Part shown: positions 58,180 through 64,000 of the stretch, in pieces
How the letters are laid out: each line of letters starts with the position of its first letter
Numbering within the stretch: the stretch's first letter is position 1
Assembly: GCA_022496205.1 (NCBI GenBank)
Contig: WTXD01000007.1
Location: 737,646 to 801,645, forward strand
DNA: 64,000 nucleotides
Direction: 5' to 3'
Source of the DNA: Gloeopeniophorella convolvens
Lineage: Eukaryota; Basidiomycota; Agaricomycetes; Russulales
Made by a program: the position numbers and the translations under genes
The notes under the pieces: model-generated
Told to the model about the DNA's origin: nothing
The model's input: the letters and a program-made list of their open reading frames with translations, nothing else
Databases searched by the model: none

Positions 58180-59340
58180 TCGATCATCGGAAAAGGCCGA
58201 ATCACGCGTACACAGCGCTCTTCACCGTTTATACTTATCGTTCTTCGTTCAGTTGTTATTCGACGATCATCGGTCCAAGCCCGGCTCAAGGTCGATCTTG
58301 CGCACGTGCAACAAATCGTGACAGAACGCCTCGGCCTTTCGAAGGACGACGCCGCTAGAGTACATCGCCGGCCTTAGCATGTTCCCGGCACATCTCGGTC
58401 GACACTTCGAGGGCAAACGACTGCCCATTGCTTTATACTAACTTCAACCGTTTACAACAATACCTTATCCGATCCAGCTGTACTTTCGGCCACCGATGCG
58501 GCCAAACGACGCGTACGTTACGCAATTCACCGCTTGTATTAATCGTTCTTCGTTCAGGTGTTATCGTATGATTGCTGGGCAGAGCCCATGCAACTTCGTT
58601 CCTGCTCATTCTCGACAACGACTCAGCCGATTCCGGCGTAATCTCGGTCACCGAAGCGGCCGAGAAACGCGTGCGTCACGCACTTTACCGTTTGCGCTAA
58701 TCTTCGTTTGTTCAGTCGCTATCACTCAATCGAGGGCAGAGCCCCTCCTAGAAAGCCTCAATGGTAGTTCCTCCACGCGGACCGCAGAACGCAGCCGAAT
58801 CACGCGGCATTCGGGCAGCGAGCCCGACACTAGGCTCGCATCAACGCAACGCATGCGCGGACCGACCCGCGTCGTACTTCGAGCACAGCCACCAAGTCTT
58901 TCACGTTGTTCATGTTAGATCGTTCACGGCCATCGCTCGGCAGATCCGCACTATTTCTCGGTCATCGATCCGACCAAACACGTCGTACGTGTCGCACCTA
59001 ACCGTCTACGCTAATTCGTCTTCGTTCAGTCGATATTGCAAAAACATTGGGCAGAGCCCACCCCACGTTTGTCCCCCTCACGCGGACATCAGTTGATGAC
59101 CGAACCGCACGAAACATCGGCAGCAGAGTCGGCTGGAGCACCGCGTCGGCTCTAGCACACGCTCAACACGTCCTACGTCGCACTTCAGAAGCAAACGTTC
59201 AGCCATAACCTTCATGTTGATTCGATATTCCTCGGCAGCCGCGCAGCCGATCTCGTTGTACTCTCAACCAAGCGACCGAGTCGACCGTACGTGGCACATT
59301 CAACCGCGTGTACTAATTATCGTCCGTCTAGAAGTTATTG
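58180..59340. repeat. degenerate tandem repeat array, about 155/310-bp period
   Basis: The block ACCG(T/C)...(T/C)TAAT.CGTTCTTCGTTCAG recurs near 58223, 58529, 58687, 59001 and 59302. It is preceded each time by a GCGTACGT-like word and in most copies followed by GGGCAGAGCCC or a variant (58569, 58738, 59049). Spacing is 306, 158, 314 and 301 bp, so a unit of about 155 bp with most copies in dimers. Copies are strongly diverged. No coding frame. It may be a satellite or the internal leader of a retroelement remnant. Confidence 0.65.
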
Positions 59341-60472
59341 TACGATCATTGGCCGAGCCCTTTATCACTTAGTTCCCACATATGGATCACTGATGGATAC
59401 TATCAGTCATGGGATGAGTTGACCGTATAGTCTCCTATCAGTCATGGGCCAGCCAACGTCGGCCGACCGGCCCGGTTTCTCCTATCACTCATGGGTCGGC
59501 CGACCCTGAGCCAAGATCGGTCCGGTCATGCTACATTCTCAGAACCAGAATGGACATATGAGGCTATGAGCAGCGTCCCAACATATTAGATATCATATAA
59601 ACACTTTGACAAGCCTATTAGCAAAAATACCGGACCTGTAAGAGTAATACAATGGATGTTAGATCAAGATGTCACATTTATTCTACCTACTATTCTGGTC
59701 AAACAACCTCATAGATACTATTGAGATGGAATAAACATGGTATCTTATAGAACAATCTTGACTTTGCAAAAATACCGGTCCGGTTCTTGACATCACTAGT
59801 AGGTCAGCCAATCCTGTGCTAAGACCGGTCCGGTCAATCCTCAATCCACATAGATAGCTGTATAGAAGTACTATGACAACATTATAGATGTGGAATAAAC
59901 ATTATCAGAAGTGTGCTTATTAAAATACCAGTCCTGTAAAAGTCATCTTAGAGACATTAGATGAGGATATAACATCCTGACTATTTAGTATTCTGCCAAT
60001 CACACTATAAGCAACTAATAAAGCAAGATAAAGAATAAGCAGAACACAATAAAATTATCAAACCAAGAGATCGGACCAGTCACAAAAGCATATCAGTTAT
60101 AGACTAGTCAATATGGACGGACCGGCCTGGTTTCTATCACCACTTATGCATCAGCCAACCTATAGCACAACTGGTCTGATCGGCTCCCAATCTATGGATA
60201 GAGAGGCATAGGAGTGCTATCATAAGGTCATAGATGCTTAATTAACATCATTAAGAGTATGCATCCTTATTTTATAGCCCAGATACTCGATACTACACTT
60301 TATTCAATCACAAGATACATGTACATATAGTTGAGGTAGGATCTGCATTACATCCAATCATTGAAGCCTTCAAGTCGGTCCTGGACCGGTCCGGTTCTTA
60401 CACGGGCCGATCGTCTGGGTTTTTCACCTATCTGAGCATCTATGTAAAGCTTATAAGTATCTAAAAACCTGT

Positions 60473-61889
60473 TCAAGTAGTCACAGACATACCAGTAGGT
60501 GGCTCAGCCACTGCACGAATAGGAAAGAGGCTGGTAGAGGAGGTGGAGGGGCCAGAAGGAGCAGGATGGGAGGATTGCTCCATAAAAGAAGCTAATATGT
60601 CATCTACATTGACATTATGATGGCTGGTGAGTATAGCCAGTGCTCTCTGGATCATAGCAATGGTCCTAGATAAATCACCAGAGGCTAGAGCTGAAGTTAG
60701 CAATGCTACAAAGTAAGAGAGAGAGCTGCAGACTCACTGATATCTCTCTCCTCCTTCTGACCATGCCTGAAGTCTTCAGCATTGTAGAGGCGAACCAATG
60801 CAGCTTCAGAAGGTGGCCAGCATCTAATTCTGGATCTCTTGTATGCAAGACAAGAGTAGGCACCATTAGACTTGACATAGTCCTGCAGCACACACTTGAA
60901 GCCTGCAAAGTTGCAAGGACCACATTTCCACTATTGATCGGACCGGTCAGATTAGCTATATAGAAATAACAAGGCACTTACAGTGTGGTAGAAAACCCTA
61001 GGCAACTCATTCACATGGTCGCCCTTCACATATTCTGCATTAAGGGAATAGAATAGCTCATCAATGTTTATAGGAGGGCTATAAATGAGAGATAAACTCA
61101 ATAAAATAGACAAAGATATAAAAAGTTGCTACTGACTGTTGGGGAGGTGCTGTGGCAACTGAAGGTCCCACTACAATGGCTGTGACCGGACCGGTCGCCT
61201 GCACAGCAGACTGAGCCAATAGCTGAGGCTTAGGATGTGCTGAGGTGGGCTGAGGAGTGATCTCATCGTCCTCCTCCTCCTCATTGTCAGCAATATCACC
61301 ACCAGTGTCCTGAGCAGCTTCAGGAGGCTCTAGGACATCTAAAAGACATGTAGGATAGTATCAAACAATGTAAAGATGACATATACAACACACCTAGGTT
61401 GTCCTCCACCATCTCAATGTCCTCATCCTCCACACTTGCAGGTAACCACCACTCCACAGCACCTGGACCTGTCTCCAAGTATACACTAAGGTTACTAGTG
61501 GCTAGTACACCCTTGTCTTGATGCTTGTGACACCTATTGTGAACAGCATCGATGTTCACACTGTCTAGAGTGCAAGATGGATTCTTGCTGAACATAAGGC
61601 CCAAGGTAGAGATGAGAGGATGAGGCCAGATAGTCTCATCCCTCTCCACCATAGCAGCAATTGCCAGCTATCAAATAATGTCAAAACATCAAAATACCGG
61701 ACCGGTCATAGTAGAGCGCACCAGTTCCTGCTTGATATGATAGGTTAGGACAGCATCTGGTGCTGAAGTGCCATTTTGACGATGTTCTAAGGCAGATTCT
61801 ATGCGAGAGGCACATTGAATGACCTGCTGATGTGTTTGAGGGAGGCCCTCAAACTGCTCCAGTTCTTCAATATCAATGACTATCGGCAT
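60473..61889 (-). CDS. Zn2Cys6-like zinc-cluster protein, copy 1
   Basis: Exons read from ATG 61889 (MPIVIDIEELEQFEGLPQ) through a GTGCGC...GATAG intron to MVERDETIWPHPLIS, VHNRCHKHQDKGVLATS and GAVEWWLP. After more introns comes an acidic/Pro part, then WKCGPCNFAGFKCVLQ and YSCLAYKRSRIRCWPPSEAAL, ending at TGA 60473. The cysteines follow C-x2-C-x6-C-x13-C-x2-C-x6-C, like a binuclear zinc cluster, but the fifth is Tyr here (CLAYKR; CIACKD in copy 2). Internal splice sites of the middle exons were not all fixed. The likely role is DNA binding, by analogy. It is paralogous to the gene at 62645-64000. Confidence 0.6.
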
Positions 61890-62644
61890 GACTGTATGGA
61901 TGAAGGATCACGTTGGGGACAGTGAACATGACTCTGAGAGTTTCACACAACACTGAGAATGCGCAAATGGTCATATGACCGGTCCGAGCATGGACCGGAC
62001 CGTGCATGACATGGACCATGGGGTGAGCGGTCTAGACATGGCTCTATAAATAGTCAGATCTCATTCGCTGAGAATATAATGACATCATAGATCAGCCTGG
62101 GCCCTGATGACCAATCAGTCAATTATAGAATGCTTCTCTCTATATTTAGATAATCAGTGACATCATCTGATGTCTAGGCAGTTCTACAATGAGATCTTAT
62201 CAATATAAAAGTCCTTATTAGTGTTTCTGCGTGATAAATAATGATCAAGTCATGATCTGACCGGTCCGGTCATCTGACCATCACCACCTATATGTGTGAC
62301 CGGACCGGTCATGTTAGCATCACATACTCGAAGGTTTGACCGGTCCTGACAGTTCTAACATCAGTTAGTTTCAACATGAGTAATGCAATATATCTACTAT
62401 GTCAAAGTTGCATTTATTAAAGATCACAATGCAGCTGGTTGTGGGCAGGGTTACGCATAATGCACTGACAGTGTTATTGGGTTTCTATCATGCAGCTTTA
62501 CATATTATGAACCAGGCAATAGATGTACATGAATTCCCTTTGCGCTGCCTACTACATTCAACTAGAGAACTCTACATTACAGCAAATAACCGGTCCGAAC
62601 ATCGACCGGCCCGAGCGTTCAGACATTGCCACACTCACCACATC
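61890..62644. other. spacer between zinc-cluster copies
   Basis: 755 bp, AT-rich, with five to six copies of the GACCGG palindrome. No gene seen. Confidence 0.5.
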
Positions 62645-64000
62645 TTAATCATGCATCACAGTGTCTGGTGAGCCCATCTGGATTGTCGCAGACTTGGTGG
62701 TGAGTGAATGGGCTGCTGTAGCAGCATGAGAGAGTGAGCTGGATAATGTAGATGGCCTAGAAGCCCTAGGCTGAGAGGATGGAACCATGAAAGCATTGGA
62801 GATATGATCAATGGTGACACCATGATGATGGGTGAGGACAGTCAGTGCCCTCTGGATCATAGCTATGGTTCTTGATAGATCACAAGAGGCTAGAGGTGTC
62901 AGTAATGTTATGAAGTAAGAGTTAAAGCTAGAGACTTACTAATAAGCACATCCTCCCTCTGATCATTTCTGAAGTCCTTAGCATTATAGAGGCGACCCAA
63001 GGCAGCTTCAGAAGGTGGCCAGCACCTGATCTTGGCATCCTTGCATGCAATGCAAGAGTAAGCACCTCTAGAGTGCTCATAGTCTTGCAGCATGCACTCT
63101 AGGCCTGCAAAGTTGCAAGGGCCACAAAGAGCCTGTTGACCGGGCCGGTCAGCGCGACTGCAGAGTGACAACAAGGCACTTACAGTGTTGTAGTGCTTCA
63201 TGGGCACCTTATTGACATGAGTCCCTTTTGCATATTGGGTGTTGAGGGAAGGTGAGTCATCAGGGACTTCAGCAGTAGCTCTATGAGTGATAGATTAGTG
63301 TACTGACATTGTGAAGACATATTAACTGATTACTGACTGTGGAGGGGATGCTGCAGTGATTGGGGCTATCATCTCAATATCCTCGACCGGCCCTGTCGCC
63401 ATCACCTCAGCCTGAGCTGATTTGTAAGGTGTGGAGGGTGCTGGGATAGGCTGAGGTGTCTCATCCTCCTCCTCCTCCTCCTCTGCATCATAGCCAGTGT
63501 TATTGGCCTCATTTTGGGTAGCTTGAGGAGGTGGTGGAGCATCTAGAATATGTGGAGCTTAGTGTTGAACAATGTAGAGCCATCTGCAACACACCTGAGA
63601 TGTCCTGAACTATCTCAACATCCTCCACCAACTCAGGTGGGGGCAGCCACCACTTCACACCTTCTGGGCCCAGCATGAAGTAAGGCTTAAGTCTGATGGT
63701 AGCCAGAACTCCTTTATCTTCATGTCTAATACACCTCTCACTGATATCCACTAGATTCACATCCTTCAGACTTGGATGTGGGTTCTGGCTAAACAGTGTA
63801 GCAAGTGCACGATCAAGGGATGTGGCCAGATGGTGCTATCTTCTGCTACCATGTCAGACACTCGAAGCTGTCAAGGGAGATCAAAATGTCAAATACCGGA
63901 CCGGTAAAATGGAGTGTACCACTTCCTGCTTCATGTGATGGATTAGTACTGCCTCTGGTTGTGCAGTACCTTTTCTCCAATGATGGATTGCACGTGCCAA
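62645..64000 (-). pseudogene. Zn2Cys6-like zinc-cluster protein, copy 2 (frameshifted, 5' end off window)
   Basis: Same order as copy 1: HHMKQEV, an intron with the palindrome, MVAEDSTIWPHPLI, SERCIRHEDKGVLATI, GVKWWLPPPE, acidic exon, LCGPCNFAGLECMLQ, YSCIACKDAKIRCWPPSEAAL, and DLSRTIAMIQRALTVL to the stop at 62645. The six cysteines are all present (C-x2-C-x6-C-x13-C-x2-C-x6-C). A one-base loss near 63820 separates IWPHPLI from the following ALATLFSQNP frame, so this copy looks broken unless splicing bypasses it. The first exon runs past the window end. Confidence 0.6.

Larger units (their letters stand above)
59480..63910. repeat. dispersed palindromic motif GACCGG(T/A)CCGGTC
   Basis: Perfect or near-perfect copies of GACCGGTCCGGTC, its T/A variant GACCGGACCGGTC, or close degenerate forms occur near 59514, 59770, 59827, 60070, 60385, 60939, 61183, 61693, 61978, 61997, 62260, 62300, 62337, 62589, 63140 and 63892. 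They lie between genes, inside introns and once in a coding exon (about 61183). I did not notice the full motif elsewhere in the window. Between the satellite array (ending about 59340) and the first gene copy (60473) there is no other feature. Confidence 0.7.

Noticed and set aside
58180..59340. CRISPR array
   Set aside because: Units are long, diverged and without short conserved repeats alternating with unique spacers; the DNA is fungal.

Overview
The window is nuclear DNA from a filamentous basidiomycete, most likely an Agaricomycete and possibly Polyporales. Genes carry many introns of about 47-75 bp with GTGAGT/GTGCGT-type donors. They include fungal housekeeping families (RIC8, MED10, KGD4, a Rab escort protein, a nucleolin/Gar2 protein) and element families typical of this group (Plavaka, DUF6698, hAT). 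Spliced models were built by hand from reading frames; intron phases agree in every gene given exon coordinates unless a problem is stated.

Layout. 1-1107: end of an RRM/RGG RNA-binding gene. 1445-2119: a TA-flanked MITE. 3.2-15.0 kb: an accessory block with a complete DUF6698 gene, a dead Plavaka transposase, a small acidic ORF, a complete Reb1/Rtf1-like Myb protein and a diverged Spt5-like protein. 15.1-17.3 kb: a non-autonomous element with long imperfect inverted ends and telomere-like CCCTAA repeats. 18.1-20.6 kb: two tandem NmrA-like reductase genes. 20.8-22.5 kb: broken copies of two ER genes (BIG1/VOA1-like and SEC63).

22.6-50.5 kb is a dense conserved core: phosphomannose isomerase, MED10, RIC8, nucleolin-like Gar2/Nsr1, Rab escort protein, a Pcl-type cyclin, an SH3 protein, a polyglutamine protein, ribosomal protein uL2, U6 snRNA, an FGGY sugar kinase, tRNA-Met, a secreted double-psi beta-barrel protein, KGD4 and proteasome alpha1. 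A second TA-flanked MITE sits exactly at the TATA box of KGD4.

50.5-64 kb is repeat-rich and decaying: GGCTC repeats, a hAT transposase pseudogene, an LTR-like segment, a degenerate satellite with a ~155/310-bp period, and two tandem copies of a Zn2Cys6-like gene, each with a different lesion. Many copies of a palindromic GACCGG(T/A)CCGGTC motif are spread through the last 4.5 kb. The chief points for follow-up are that palindrome field, the paired MITEs with repeated putative binding sites, the DNA-binding-gene block beside the dead Plavaka, and the telomere-repeat-bearing element.
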